A stretch of DNA of 64,000 nucleotides from Actinokineospora enzanensis DSM 44649 (lineage in GTDB: Bacteria; Actinomycetota; Actinomycetes; Mycobacteriales; Pseudonocardiaceae): positions 401,110-465,109 of the forward strand of contig NZ_KB894405.1 of NCBI RefSeq assembly GCF_000374445.1, in the 5' to 3' direction. A program made the translations under genes and the position numbers. Under the pieces are notes generated by a model. The model did no database searches, had not been told where the DNA came from, and was given only the letters and a program-made list of their open reading frames with translations. Shown here piece by piece: positions 1-8,202 of this stretch. Positions within the stretch are counted from its first letter, which is position 1; each line of letters starts with the position of its first letter.

Positions 1-432
1 GGCAACGGCGGCACCGCCGCGCCGACCATCACCCGGTGCTCGCCCGACCCCGGTCCCGGCACACCGCGCACCGGCATCAAGGCCCTGCAGGACGCGGGCA
101 TCGCGATCACCGGCAGCACGCAGTGGGGGCTCGGGTTCGTGTGCAGGCTGGAGGGCAGGCCGTCGGCCACCGAGACCCTGCCGCGCACCACGAACCCCAC
201 CTACAAGGAGTCCTGCGCGCGGACCCCACCCGCCAACGCCTACTGGGGTTACTGGTACGCCGACGGTTCCGGCACGACCTGGACCTACAGCAGCTACGGC
301 GCCCTCAACCGCAACGTGATCCCCGGCGGTTTCGAGGGTTGGTCGTTCTCGCTGAACAAGACCGCGACCACGAACCCGGCCCCCGGCGTGACCCCGACCC
401 GCCCGGCGTCGACCGGCGGCTTCGTGCGATGA
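1..432 (+). CDS. Secreted protein of ECF-transporter locus, 5' truncated
   Basis: Only the 3' part lies in the window. The frame is open from base 1 and runs 143 codons to a TGA, so the start and any signal peptide are upstream. The visible domain is paralogous to the next gene: both carry GFVCR, then RPSA and ETLP, then a Cys followed by TPPA, YWxYW, WTYS and EGWSFSLN in the same order. That YW/WxY/EGW pattern resembles the SCO2322-type secreted proteins that, as I recall, sit beside ECF transporters in Streptomyces. The stop overlaps the next start (ATGA). A role as an extracellular ligand-binding domain for the adjoining transporter is inferred from context only. It has no C-terminal anchor, unlike its paralogue. 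Confidence 0.8.
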   Translation, partial: GNGGTAAPTITRCSPDPGPGTPRTGIKALQDAGIAITGSTQWGLGFVCRLEGRPSATETLPRTTNPTYKESCARTPPANAYWGYWYADGSGTTWTYSSYGALNRNVIPGGFEGWSFSLNKTATTNPAPGVTPTRPASTGGFVR

Positions 433-1409
433 CGACCAGGTTCGCGGCGCTCGCGGCGGTCACCGCGCTGGTGACGGTCGCGAGCGCCGCCCCGGCGTGG
501 GCGATCGACCAGGGCAAGGGCCTGCCCGGGTTCTGCCCCGGCCCCACCGGCGTGACCGTCGTCGTCGACTTCCAGAGGCTGGGCGGCATCACCATCGTCC
601 GCTGCTACCCGAACGCCGACCCCGGAACCGGGCTGGACGCGCTCAAGGGGGCCGGTTTCCAGATCGCGGGCGCGGCGCGGTGGGGCGAGGGGTTCGTCTG
701 CCGGATCGAGAACCGGCCGTCCGCGGTGGAGACGCTGCCGATCGCCGGGCACGAGGACTACCGCGAGGGGTGCGTCAACACCCCGCCCGCCACCGGGTAC
801 TGGTCGTACTGGCATGCGAGCAATGGCTGCGCGTGGACCTACAGCCAGTGGGGCGTCAAGAACCGGCAGTTCGTCCAGGGCGGTTTCGAGGGTTGGTCCT
901 TCTCGCTCAACGCCACCACGACGTCCAACCCGCAGCCACGCGTCGCCCCCGTCCGTCCGGGCACCGCGGGCCAGCCCTGTGCGGAGGCGGCGGAACCGCC
1001 GCCGAACTCCGACAACCCGGCCGAGCGGCAGCCCGAACCGGCGGCCGCCGCACCCGTGCCGGGCGCCACCGCCCAACCCGGGGTCCGATCGGACGGCGGG
1101 AACGCCGCGCCGGGACAGCCCGGTACGAACGTTCCCGGCACGGCCGTCCCCGATGCGCCGGTGCAGGCCGGGGACGCGCCCGGTGGTGCGTTGCCGCCGC
1201 CTCGGCCGCGGACCGCGTCGGCCGCGCCGGACCCGGCGGCGAACATCGCCTTCACCGGCGGCGAGGACAGGCCGGACGTCAACCGGGTGCTTGAGGACCA
1301 GTCCGGTGCCGACGGTGCCGCGCCCTGGTTCGCCGCCGGGGCCGTGCTGATGCTGGCCGCCGCGACGGCCTACCTCGGTGTGCGGCGCAGACGCGCCGGG
1401 GAGCGGTAG
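429..1409 (+). CDS. Membrane-anchored secreted paralogue, SCO2322-like
   Basis: This 326-residue protein starts at the ATG overlapping the previous stop; longer readings of the frame run into the upstream gene. Residues 1-27 are a signal peptide ending near AWA. Residues about 33-170 repeat the domain of the preceding gene (GFVCR, TPPATGYW, WTYS, EGWSFSLN). A long Pro/Ala/Gly-rich spacer follows, then one hydrophobic helix (WFAAGAVLMLAAATAYLGV) and an Arg-rich tail, so the domain is probably tethered outside the membrane on a flexible stalk. The four Cys in the domain may form disulphides. It abuts the T-component gene (1-base overlap), which argues for a transport function. The ligand cannot be read from the sequence; a DUF4430 / transcobalamin beta-domain relationship is conjecture. 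Confidence 0.85.
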   Translation: MTTRFAALAAVTALVTVASAAPAWAIDQGKGLPGFCPGPTGVTVVVDFQRLGGITIVRCYPNADPGTGLDALKGAGFQIAGAARWGEGFVCRIENRPSAVETLPIAGHEDYREGCVNTPPATGYWSYWHASNGCAWTYSQWGVKNRQFVQGGFEGWSFSLNATTTSNPQPRVAPVRPGTAGQPCAEAAEPPPNSDNPAERQPEPAAAAPVPGATAQPGVRSDGGNAAPGQPGTNVPGTAVPDAPVQAGDAPGGALPPPRPRTASAAPDPAANIAFTGGEDRPDVNRVLEDQSGADGAAPWFAAGAVLMLAAATAYLGVRRRRAGER

Positions 1410-2512
1410 TGCCGGGCGCCACCTACTACCTGCCGCGCGACCTGCACCCGATGGCCTGGTGGGTGTGGGCGCTCGGCCTCGCCACGGCCGCGAGCCGCAC
1501 CACGAACCCGTGGTTGCTGGGGCTGATCCTGGCGGTGGCCGGGTTCGTGGTGGTGGCCCGGCGTGGCGAAGCGCCGTGGGCGCTGGCGTTCCGGATGTAC
1601 CTGTACCTCGGCGCGGTCGTCGTCGGGTTCCGGGTGTTCTTCCGGCTGGTGTTCGGCGGCGGCGAGGGTGCCACGATCGTCCTGCGGCTGCCGGAGATCC
1701 CGCTGCCGGAGTGGGCGGCGGGCATCCGCCTGCTCGGCGACGTGTCGGCGGAGTCGCTGCTCGGCGGGTTCTACGACGGGCTGCGGCTGGCGACCATGGT
1801 GGTGTGCCTCGGCGCGGCCAACGCGCTGGCCAACCCGAAGCGGCTGCTGAAGTCCATGCCGCCCGCGCTCTACGAGGTCGGCACCGCCGTGGTGGTCGCG
1901 CTGTCGGTGTTCCCGCAGCTGGCCGAGAGCGTGGTGCGGGTCCGGCGCGCCCGCAGGCTGCGCGGCGGCGACGGCCGTCGGTTCCACGCGCTGCGGGCGA
2001 TCGTGATCCCGGTGCTGGCCGACGCGCTGGACCGGTCGCTGCGGCTGGCCGCGTCCATGGACTCGCGCGGCTACGGCCGGGCCGGGACGGTCGACCCGCG
2101 CAGGCGCCTGGCCACCGGGGCGTTGATGATCGCCGGTCTGCTCGGCGTGTGCGTCGGCGTCTACGCCACCCTGGACGGGTCGACGCCGCGCGTGCTCGCC
2201 GCGCCCATGCTGGTCCTCGGTGTGGTGGTGGGCCTCGTCGGCTTCCGGGCCGCGGGCGCGCGGGTCCGGCGCACCCGGTACCGGCCGGGCCGCTGGCACC
2301 TGCCGGAGGTGCTCGTCGCGCTGAGCGGGCTCACGGTCGCCGCGGCCCTGGTCGCCACCTCGGCCGTCGACCCCACCGACCTCACCCCGTCCCTGATGGT
2401 CCTGTCCTGGCCCGCGCTGTCGTGGACCCCGCTGGCGGGCGTGCTGCTCGGCGCGCTGCCCGCGGTCCTCGCCCCGCCGCCGGAACCCGCGCTCGGGAGG
2501 GTGCCCGCGTGA
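1409..2512 (+). CDS. ECF transporter T component (EcfT/CbiQ-like permease)
   Basis: A 367-residue integral membrane protein with about eight hydrophobic segments. EcfT proteins form the scaffold that couples two ATPases to a substrate-binding S component. A cytoplasmic basic stretch after the fourth or fifth helix (RVRRARRLRGG) and a later SMDSRGYGR segment match the paired Arg-containing coupling motifs of this family. The GTG start shares its G with the previous stop. The ATPase gene follows with a GTGA overlap, so all components are translationally coupled. It is longer than typical EcfT (about 260) because two extra helices follow the coupling region. Confidence 0.88.
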   Translation: MPGATYYLPRDLHPMAWWVWALGLATAASRTTNPWLLGLILAVAGFVVVARRGEAPWALAFRMYLYLGAVVVGFRVFFRLVFGGGEGATIVLRLPEIPLPEWAAGIRLLGDVSAESLLGGFYDGLRLATMVVCLGAANALANPKRLLKSMPPALYEVGTAVVVALSVFPQLAESVVRVRRARRLRGGDGRRFHALRAIVIPVLADALDRSLRLAASMDSRGYGRAGTVDPRRRLATGALMIAGLLGVCVGVYATLDGSTPRVLAAPMLVLGVVVGLVGFRAAGARVRRTRYRPGRWHLPEVLVALSGLTVAAALVATSAVDPTDLTPSLMVLSWPALSWTPLAGVLLGALPAVLAPPPEPALGRVPA

Positions 2513-4110
2513 TCGAACTCGACCGGGTCAGCTTCTGGTACCACGGGCAGCCGGAGCCGGTGCTGTCCGAGGTGTCCCTGTCCATCGGGGAGGGCGAGCT
2601 GGTGCTGCTCGCCGGCCGCACCGGGGTGGGCAAGTCGACGCTGCTTGGCACGCTCAACGGGCTGGTACCGCACTTCACCGGCGGCCACCTGGACGGCGAG
2701 GTGTCGGTCGACGGGGTGAGCACCCGGTCCCGGCCGCCGCGCGAGTTCGCGCACCTGGTGGGCGTGGTCGGGCAGGACCCGCTGGCCGGGTTCGTCACCG
2801 ACACGGTGGAGGAGGAGCTCGCCTACGGCATGGAGCAGCTCGGCGTCGAGCCGCCGGTGATGCGGCGGCGGGTGGAGGAGACGCTGGACCTGCTCGGGAT
2901 CGCGGACCTGCGCGGCCGGGCGCTGCGGACCCTGTCCGGCGGGCAGCAGCAGCGGGTGGCGGTCGGTTCGGTGCTGACCACGCACCCCAAGGTGCTGGTG
3001 CTGGACGAGCCGACCTCGGCGCTGGACCCGACGGCGGCCGAGGACGTGCTGGCGACCCTGGCGCGGCTCGTGCACGACCTGGGGACGACGGTGCTGCTGG
3101 CCGAACACCGGATGGAACGGGTGGTCCCGTTCGTCGACCGGATGGTCTACCTGACCGGGGACGGGGGAGTGGTCGACGGGGACCCGGCGGAGGTGCTGCG
3201 GGACACGCCGGTCGCCCCGCCGATCGTGGAGCTGGGGCGGCTTGCCGGTTGGGACCCGCTGCCGCTGTCGGTGCGGGACGCGCGTCGTCGGGCGGGGCCG
3301 TTGCGGTCTTCGCTGTCGGTTCCGGCGCGGCCGTCCCGGGTCGACGGGGCGGAGCTGCTGTCGGTGCGGGATGTCGTCGTCCGCTATGGGCCGATCGTGG
3401 CCGTGCGCGGGGTCGACCTGGACGTGCGCGCCGGTGAGGTGCTGGCGATGATGGGGCGCAACGGGTCCGGCAAGTCGTCGCTGCTGTGGGCGGTGCAGGG
3501 ATCGGGGCCGCGGCAGAGCGGCCGGGTCGATGTCGACGGGGTCGACCCGACGAGTATGTCCACTGTGGAGGCTCGGAAGGTCGTCGGGCTGGTCCCGCAG
3601 ACCGCGAGCGACCTGCTGTACCTGGACACGGTCGCGGCCGAGTGCGCGGCCGCCGATCGGGAGTCCGGGGCCGCCGCGGGTACCTGCCGTTCGCTGCTGG
3701 ACCGGCTGGCACCGGAGGTCGACGCGGCGCGACATCCGCGTGATCTCTCGGAGGGGCAACGGTTGGCCCTGGTGCTGGCCGTGCAGTTGACCGCCGAGCC
3801 GCGCGTGCTGCTGTTGGACGAGCCCACGCGCGGCCTCGACTACCCGGCGAAGTCCGCGCTGGGGCGAATGATCGCCGCCATCGCCGCCGAGGGGCGCGCG
3901 GTCGTCGTGGCCACCCATGACGTCGAGTTCGTGGCGGCCATCGCGGACCGGGTGCTGGTCATGGCCGAGGGCGAGATCGTCTCCGCCGGGCCCACCGCCC
4001 GGGTCCTCGGCGACTCGCCCGCCTTCGCGCCGCAGGTGGCCAAGATCCTCGGCCCGGACTGGCTCACCGTCGCCGAGGTCGCCGCCGCCCGTCCGGCGGA
4101 GCCCCGATGA
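2509..4110 (+). CDS. ECF transporter fused double ATPase (EcfA1-EcfA2)
   Basis: A 533-residue protein with two ABC ATPase domains in one chain. Domain 1 has Walker A GRTGVGKS at about 36-43, signature LSGGQQQR at 142 and Walker B VLVLDEP at 162. Domain 2 has Walker A GRNGSGKS at 316, a divergent signature LSEGQ at 413 and Walker B VLLLDEP at 433. Fused A components are common in actinobacterial ECF systems. The GTG start lies in the GTGA overlap with the T component; the open frame extends further upstream but overlaps that gene completely. The stop overlaps the S component's ATG. It powers import by hydrolysing ATP on the cytoplasmic face. Confidence 0.92.
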   Translation: MIELDRVSFWYHGQPEPVLSEVSLSIGEGELVLLAGRTGVGKSTLLGTLNGLVPHFTGGHLDGEVSVDGVSTRSRPPREFAHLVGVVGQDPLAGFVTDTVEEELAYGMEQLGVEPPVMRRRVEETLDLLGIADLRGRALRTLSGGQQQRVAVGSVLTTHPKVLVLDEPTSALDPTAAEDVLATLARLVHDLGTTVLLAEHRMERVVPFVDRMVYLTGDGGVVDGDPAEVLRDTPVAPPIVELGRLAGWDPLPLSVRDARRRAGPLRSSLSVPARPSRVDGAELLSVRDVVVRYGPIVAVRGVDLDVRAGEVLAMMGRNGSGKSSLLWAVQGSGPRQSGRVDVDGVDPTSMSTVEARKVVGLVPQTASDLLYLDTVAAECAAADRESGAAAGTCRSLLDRLAPEVDAARHPRDLSEGQRLALVLAVQLTAEPRVLLLDEPTRGLDYPAKSALGRMIAAIAAEGRAVVVATHDVEFVAAIADRVLVMAEGEIVSAGPTARVLGDSPAFAPQVAKILGPDWLTVAEVAAARPAEPR

Positions 4111-5027
4111 GCGCCGAGCCGGTGGACCGTGAGCGGGCCGGTTCCGCTGTGGGCGGGTCGCGTCGGGTCCGGACCTGGGGGCGGGCCGGTCAGGTGGTCC
4201 GGTTGGGACCGCGGTCGGCGGTCGTGCTCACCCTGGCGTCGCTCGGTGGGCTGATGATGTTCGTGTGGCCGTTGCTGGTCCGGGTGCAGCCGCAGAGCAC
4301 GCAGCACGGACCGGACGCGCCGTTCGTGTTCCTGGGGATCCTGCCGGTCCTCATCGTCATCGTGCTCGCCGAGCTGTCCGAGGGCGGCATGGACGCGAAG
4401 GCGCTGGCGATGCTGGGCGTGCTGTCGGCGGTCAACGCGGCGCTGCGGCCGCTGGGGGCGGGCACGGCGGGCATCGAGGTGGTGTTCTTCATGCTCGTGC
4501 TCGCCGGTCGGGTCTTCGGGGCCGGGTTCGGTTTCGTGCTCGGGTGCACCTCGCTGTTCGCCTCCGCGTTGCTGACCGCCGGGGTGGGGCCGTGGCTGCC
4601 GTTCCAGATGCTGAGTTCGGCCTGGATCGGCATGGGCGCCGGGTTGCTGCCGCGCCGGGTCACCGGCAAGGCGGAGATCGCCATGCTGGTCGGCTACGGC
4701 ATCCTGGTGTCCTATCTGTTCGGTTTCCTGATGAACCTGTGGTTCTGGCCGTTCATCACCGGCGCCGAGGTGCCCTACCACCACGGCCACATCTCCTACG
4801 TGCCCGGCGACCCGGTGCTGGACAACCTGCACCGCTTCGCCGTGTTCACCCTGCTGACGTCCACCGCGGGCTGGGACACCGGTCGGGCCGTCACCAACAC
4901 GATCGCGATCCTCGTGGTCGGCCCCGCCGTCCTGGCCACGCTCCGCCGGGCCGCGCGCCGCGCCTCCTATGGGGCGCCGGTGACGTTCGGCCACAACGGA
5001 AACACCCCCGGAGAAAGGTTCCTATGA
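4107..5027 (+). CDS. ECF transporter S component
   Basis: A 306-residue polytopic protein that should bind the substrate and dock onto the T/A module. About 50 polar N-terminal residues precede at least six hydrophobic segments, from SAVVLTLASLGGLMMFVW through FGFLMNLWFWPFITG to TIAILVVGPAVLATL. The run GIEVVFFMLVLAGRVFG and the PFQMLSSAWIGMGAGLLP segment are typical of group II S components. It overlaps the ATPase gene by ATGA and the following secreted toroid gene by another ATGA. Substrate specificity is not readable. The locus make-up, with a secreted toroid and paired surface proteins, suggests a large extracellular ligand such as a cobamide; that is inference. Confidence 0.85.
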   Translation: MSAEPVDRERAGSAVGGSRRVRTWGRAGQVVRLGPRSAVVLTLASLGGLMMFVWPLLVRVQPQSTQHGPDAPFVFLGILPVLIVIVLAELSEGGMDAKALAMLGVLSAVNAALRPLGAGTAGIEVVFFMLVLAGRVFGAGFGFVLGCTSLFASALLTAGVGPWLPFQMLSSAWIGMGAGLLPRRVTGKAEIAMLVGYGILVSYLFGFLMNLWFWPFITGAEVPYHHGHISYVPGDPVLDNLHRFAVFTLLTSTAGWDTGRAVTNTIAILVVGPAVLATLRRAARRASYGAPVTFGHNGNTPGERFL

Positions 5028-6046
5028 GATTCAAGGCAGTACTCGCGTGTGTCACCGCCGCCACCGTGGTCGCCACCGCCGTGCCCGCGGCCGCCGCGAC
5101 CCACGCCCCGGCGGACGCCGCGTCCGGCTGGCTGGCCCGCCAGTTCGTGCACGGCGACCACCTGGAGACCGACTTCGGCGGCACCAGCTACCCGGACCCG
5201 GGTCTGACCCTCGACGCCGTGTTCGCCTTCGCCGCCACGCGCACTGCCGACGACTATGGTTCCGCGGCGCTGACCTGGTTGGCGCAGCCCGCCAACCTCA
5301 CCGGCTACATCGGCGACGGCACCACCGAAGCGTACGCGGGCGCCACCGCCAAGACCGCGCTCGCCGTCGAGGTCCGCGGCGGCGACCCGGCCGCGTACGG
5401 CGGGGTCGACCTGGTCGCCCGGCTGAACTCGCTGCTCACCCCGTCCGGCCGCTACTCCGACCGCTCGGCCTACGGCGACTACAGCAACGCCTTCACCCAG
5501 TCGCTCGCGCTCATCGCGTTGGACCGCACCCCCTCGGGTGCCCCGGTGTCCGCGGTGGACTACACCGCCGCGACCCAGTGCCCCGACGGCGGTTTCCCGA
5601 TCGTGCTCGACGCGCCCACCTGCGCAGGCGACACCGACGCCACCGCCATGGTCACCCAGGCGCTGCTCGCCACCGGCCGCACCGCCGCCGCGCGGCAGGG
5701 GCTGGCCTGGCTGAAGTCCAAGCAGCAGAACGACGGCGGCATCGCGGCGGGCGACGGCTCCGGCACGCCCAACGCCAACACCACCGGCCTCGCGGGCCAG
5801 GCGTTCCGCGCGGGGCTGCGCGTCGTGCCCGCGCTCAAGGCGCACCAGTTCGTCCTGTCGTTGCGCCAGACCTGCACCGCGCCCGCCGCCCAGCGCGGCG
5901 CGATCGCCTACGACGCCACGGGATACAACCCGTCCACGGTCACCCGCGCCACCACCCAGGCGATCCTCGGCCTGCGCGGCGCGCCCCTGGGCGGTCTGAC
6001 ATCCTCGGGCTCCGCGACCGGCGACCCGGTCCTGTCCTGCCCCTGA
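5024..6046 (+). CDS. Secreted prenyltransferase/squalene-oxidase-repeat (alpha/alpha toroid) protein
   Basis: A 340-residue exported protein starting at an ATG eight bases after GAGAAAGG. Residues 1-25 are a signal peptide ending AAA. The rest reads as repeated helical hairpins with recurring Ala-rich helices and Asp/Gly turns (DYSNAFTQSLALIAL, DTDATAMVTQALLAT, NTTGLAGQAFRAG, TRATTQAILGL), as in terpene-cyclase-type and transcobalamin/intrinsic-factor alpha6/alpha6 barrels. The cyclase DxDD acid motif is not visible, so a binding role is likelier than catalysis. Four Cys in the second half could form disulphides. It is the last gene of the ECF operon and is followed by a strong terminator, which supports a role as the extracellular binder. 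Confidence 0.82.
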   Translation: MRFKAVLACVTAATVVATAVPAAAATHAPADAASGWLARQFVHGDHLETDFGGTSYPDPGLTLDAVFAFAATRTADDYGSAALTWLAQPANLTGYIGDGTTEAYAGATAKTALAVEVRGGDPAAYGGVDLVARLNSLLTPSGRYSDRSAYGDYSNAFTQSLALIALDRTPSGAPVSAVDYTAATQCPDGGFPIVLDAPTCAGDTDATAMVTQALLATGRTAAARQGLAWLKSKQQNDGGIAAGDGSGTPNANTTGLAGQAFRAGLRVVPALKAHQFVLSLRQTCTAPAAQRGAIAYDATGYNPSTVTRATTQAILGLRGAPLGGLTSSGSATGDPVLSCP

Positions 6047-6054
6047 CCCCGGAA

Positions 6055-6082
6055 CCGGTGGGTGCGCTAGCGCACCCACCGG
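6055..6082. terminator. Bidirectional terminator, perfect 28-base palindrome
   Basis: A perfect palindrome centred on GCTAGC sits nine bases after the toroid stop and 60 bases before the stop of the convergent esterase gene. It can fold identically in either transcript, so it probably ends both. No U-tract follows, as is usual in these genomes. Confidence 0.75.
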
Positions 6083-6142
6083 CCGGGATTCTCCTGTCCG
6101 TCACCAAGTTCCCGCCGGGAGCGTCCGGCGGTCAGGAGTCGG

Positions 6143-7105
6143 TCAGAACCAGGATCGCGGGTGGGCGGTGAAGTAGCTCCAGATCGCCGTGGTGGCGTTG
6201 ATCTGGATGGTGTGCGTGCCCGGTCCGCTGTCGGCCGCGCCCGGCCAGGTGTGGCCGTGGCCCAGGATCTTGTAGTGCACGACGTCCACGGAGCTCTGGC
6301 AGGACGACCAGGCGTACCGGATGACCTCGGTGTCCAGGACGGTCTGCGTCGGGCCCGTCGTGCAGTTGTCGCGGACCGCCCAGCCTGCCAGCCAGGTCTG
6401 GATCGCGGGCAGGGTCTCGCCGTGGCTGTCCAGGTCACCGTCGTAGTCGACGATGGTGTCGTTCGTGCCGTGGAAGTCGATGATCGGGACCCCGGGCGGG
6501 TTGGCCCCGCAGCCGGACTGCGTGGCGTCGTAGAAGGCGCCCGCGACGATGCCGAAGGCGGCGATGCGGTTGGGCAGCTGGCAGGCGAGCAGGCCGACGA
6601 AGCCGCCGCCGTTGGACTTGCCCGCCGCGAAGATCCGGGACTTGTCGATGCACAGCTGGGACTGCAGCTTGTCGAGCAGGTCGGCGACGAACTGGACGTC
6701 GTCGACGCCGGTCGCGTTGTAGGGCGCGCCCTGCCAGGCGGTCCCGTTGTCCGTGCCGAGCACGCCGGTCGGGTAGGCCAGAACGGCGTCCGCGCTGTCG
6801 AAACCGGTGTAGGACTCGATGTCGGCTGCGGTGCCCTTGTGCCCGTGGAACACCATCACCAGCGGCTTCAGCTGGCCCGGCACGTAGGTGGAGGGCATGT
6901 GGACCAGGTAGCTCCTGGTCAGGCCCCCGGAGCTGATGGTCTGCGCGGTGGTCTGCCCGAGCGTCAGCGGGGACGTCGTGGCCGAGCAGCCGGTCGAGTC
7001 GACGGCGGAGTTGTGCGCCGGTGCGGCGGATGCCTGCTGCGGGATGGTCAGTGCGCCGAGTGCGAGAGTGAGCGCGAGGGCTGGGGCGAGCCTGCGATGT
7101 CTCAT
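6143..7105 (-). CDS. Secreted PHB depolymerase / feruloyl-esterase-like hydrolase (LpqC type)
   Basis: A 320-residue alpha/beta hydrolase beginning with signal peptide MRHRRLAPALALTLALGAL and cleavage near ASA. HGHKG forms the oxyanion region, GKSNGGG holds the nucleophile Ser, FHGTNDT the acid Asp and GHGHTWPG the His. This is the order of the esterase/PHB depolymerase family (CE1-like), whose members hydrolyse extracellular polyesters or feruloyl/acetyl esters on plant polymers. AGAFYDATQSGC and paired Cys suggest disulphides in the mature protein. The ATG at 7105 is preceded by GAAGGTGG; the frame runs 19 codons further upstream without support. It stands alone, convergent with the ECF operon. 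The actual ester cleaved is unknown. Confidence 0.88.
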   Translation of the reverse strand: MRHRRLAPALALTLALGALTIPQQASAAPAHNSAVDSTGCSATTSPLTLGQTTAQTISSGGLTRSYLVHMPSTYVPGQLKPLVMVFHGHKGTAADIESYTGFDSADAVLAYPTGVLGTDNGTAWQGAPYNATGVDDVQFVADLLDKLQSQLCIDKSRIFAAGKSNGGGFVGLLACQLPNRIAAFGIVAGAFYDATQSGCGANPPGVPIIDFHGTNDTIVDYDGDLDSHGETLPAIQTWLAGWAVRDNCTTGPTQTVLDTEVIRYAWSSCQSSVDVVHYKILGHGHTWPGAADSGPGTHTIQINATTAIWSYFTAHPRSWF

Positions 7106-7517
7106 GGCCACCTTCGGTGATGGGGGACCTGGGTCCCGGGAGGATCGTTCCGCGGACACCACGCCCCCGGGCCTGCCCCTGGTTGCAGCACATTTCGATC
7201 TTGCTCCGGACGGCCGCTCGGCTCGTCCGCCCGGCCCACGGCCGGGTTGCCCGAACCGGCGGAAGCCCCGATGGTCCGTGGTGGCGCGAGGTCCGATGTG
7301 GTCATGTGCGACGGTCTTGCCCGGTCGGGTGGCCGCCGCGCGTGCAATGGACCAAGTGAGTGGTGCCCGGCAGCGGCGGGCTCACCGGCTGTCGTGACGA
7401 CTGCTCGTTTCCGGCATTCCCCTCTCGCGCAACTGGATCCACGCCGCCCGGCTTGGCCACACTGCTGCCTGTCGGGGACGCGAGCACCAGTCGAGAACGG
7501 TTCGAGGCAGGAGAACA
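7106..7517. other. 412-base divergent intergenic region
   Basis: This stretch separates the leftward esterase from the rightward repeat-protein gene. It must hold promoters for both. I see no convincing gene. From about 7382 it matches the region upstream of the second repeat-protein gene, so the duplication included the promoter. Confidence 0.5.
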
Positions 7518-8075
7518 ATGCGCAAGATCCTGGGTTTGGTCGCCAGTGCCGCGTGCGCGCTGGCCCTGGCGGTGGTGGGTTCGGGTTCCGCGAACGCGGG
7601 CACGGAGGCGGTCCTGGGCACGTGGGCGTGCAGTGTGCCCGCAGGCAGGACGTACACGCGCGTGCAGAGCCAGCTGGGGGTGTGCAGCCCCACCGGCTTC
7701 GCGAACTCCTACTACATCGAGACACCCGTGAGCGGGCTGTGGGCCTGTACCGTCCCGTCCGGCTTCAGCTACTCGCGCGTGCAGAGTCAGTTGAACGTGT
7801 GCAGCACGAGTGGTTTCGCGAACTCGTACCTGCTGGAGTCCCCGCGCGGTGGCGTGTGGATGTGCAACGTGCCTTATGGCTACACGTACTCGCGCGTGCA
7901 GAGCCAGTTGAACGTCTGTAGCACGAGCGGTTTCGCGAACTCCTACCTCGTCGAGACGCCCCGCTCCGGTCTGTGGGCGTGCAGTGTTCCGGCGGGGTTC
8001 ACCTACTCGCGGGTGCAGAGTCAGTTGAACGTGTGCAGCACGAGTGGTTTCGCGAACTCGTACCTGCTCGTCTGA
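7382..8075 (+). repeat. Tandem duplication unit, copy 1
   Basis: Copy 1 of a gene-plus-upstream duplication. Matching begins at TCACCG and continues through GTCGTGAC and TGCTCGTTTCCGG, then the whole coding region, which is the same length in both copies. The distance from the first shared base to the ATG is 136 here and 124 in copy 2, so one small indel has occurred. Confidence 0.8.
7518..8075 (+). CDS. Secreted Cys-repeat protein, copy 1 (unknown function)
   Basis: A 185-residue protein with GCAGGAGAAC directly before the ATG. Residues 1-28 are a signal peptide ending SANAG. The mature part is four near-identical units of 39 residues. Each starts with W-x-C, then VPxGxxYSRVQSQL, a second Cys (VCS) and SGFANSY, so the mature chain has eight Cys in a regular two-per-repeat spacing; in the last unit the sequence stops after NSYLLV. 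The pattern suggests a small disulphide-stabilised repeat fold or lectin-like trefoil, but I do not recognise the family. A tandem paralogue follows 251 bases downstream. Nothing nearby indicates a substrate. Confidence 0.88.
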   Translation: MRKILGLVASAACALALAVVGSGSANAGTEAVLGTWACSVPAGRTYTRVQSQLGVCSPTGFANSYYIETPVSGLWACTVPSGFSYSRVQSQLNVCSTSGFANSYLLESPRGGVWMCNVPYGYTYSRVQSQLNVCSTSGFANSYLVETPRSGLWACSVPAGFTYSRVQSQLNVCSTSGFANSYLLV

Positions 8076-8202
8076 TGCCCGACGCACCCCGGGATGGCAC
8101 CGTCCCGGGGTGTCCTGGGCCGGATGGCCTCGGGGTTCGGCCGCCCGGCGGCGGACCACGACATCTGGAATGGACTGGATGAGTGGCGTGTTCCGCACCG
8201 GG

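Noticed and set aside
1-428. Cobalamin riboswitch for the ECF operon
   Set aside because: All of this stretch is coding sequence of the first gene; any riboswitch would be upstream of the window.
1378-2508. Upstream extension of the fused ATPase frame
   Set aside because: It overlaps the T-component gene completely and lacks ABC features; the GTGA overlap at 2509 is the natural start.
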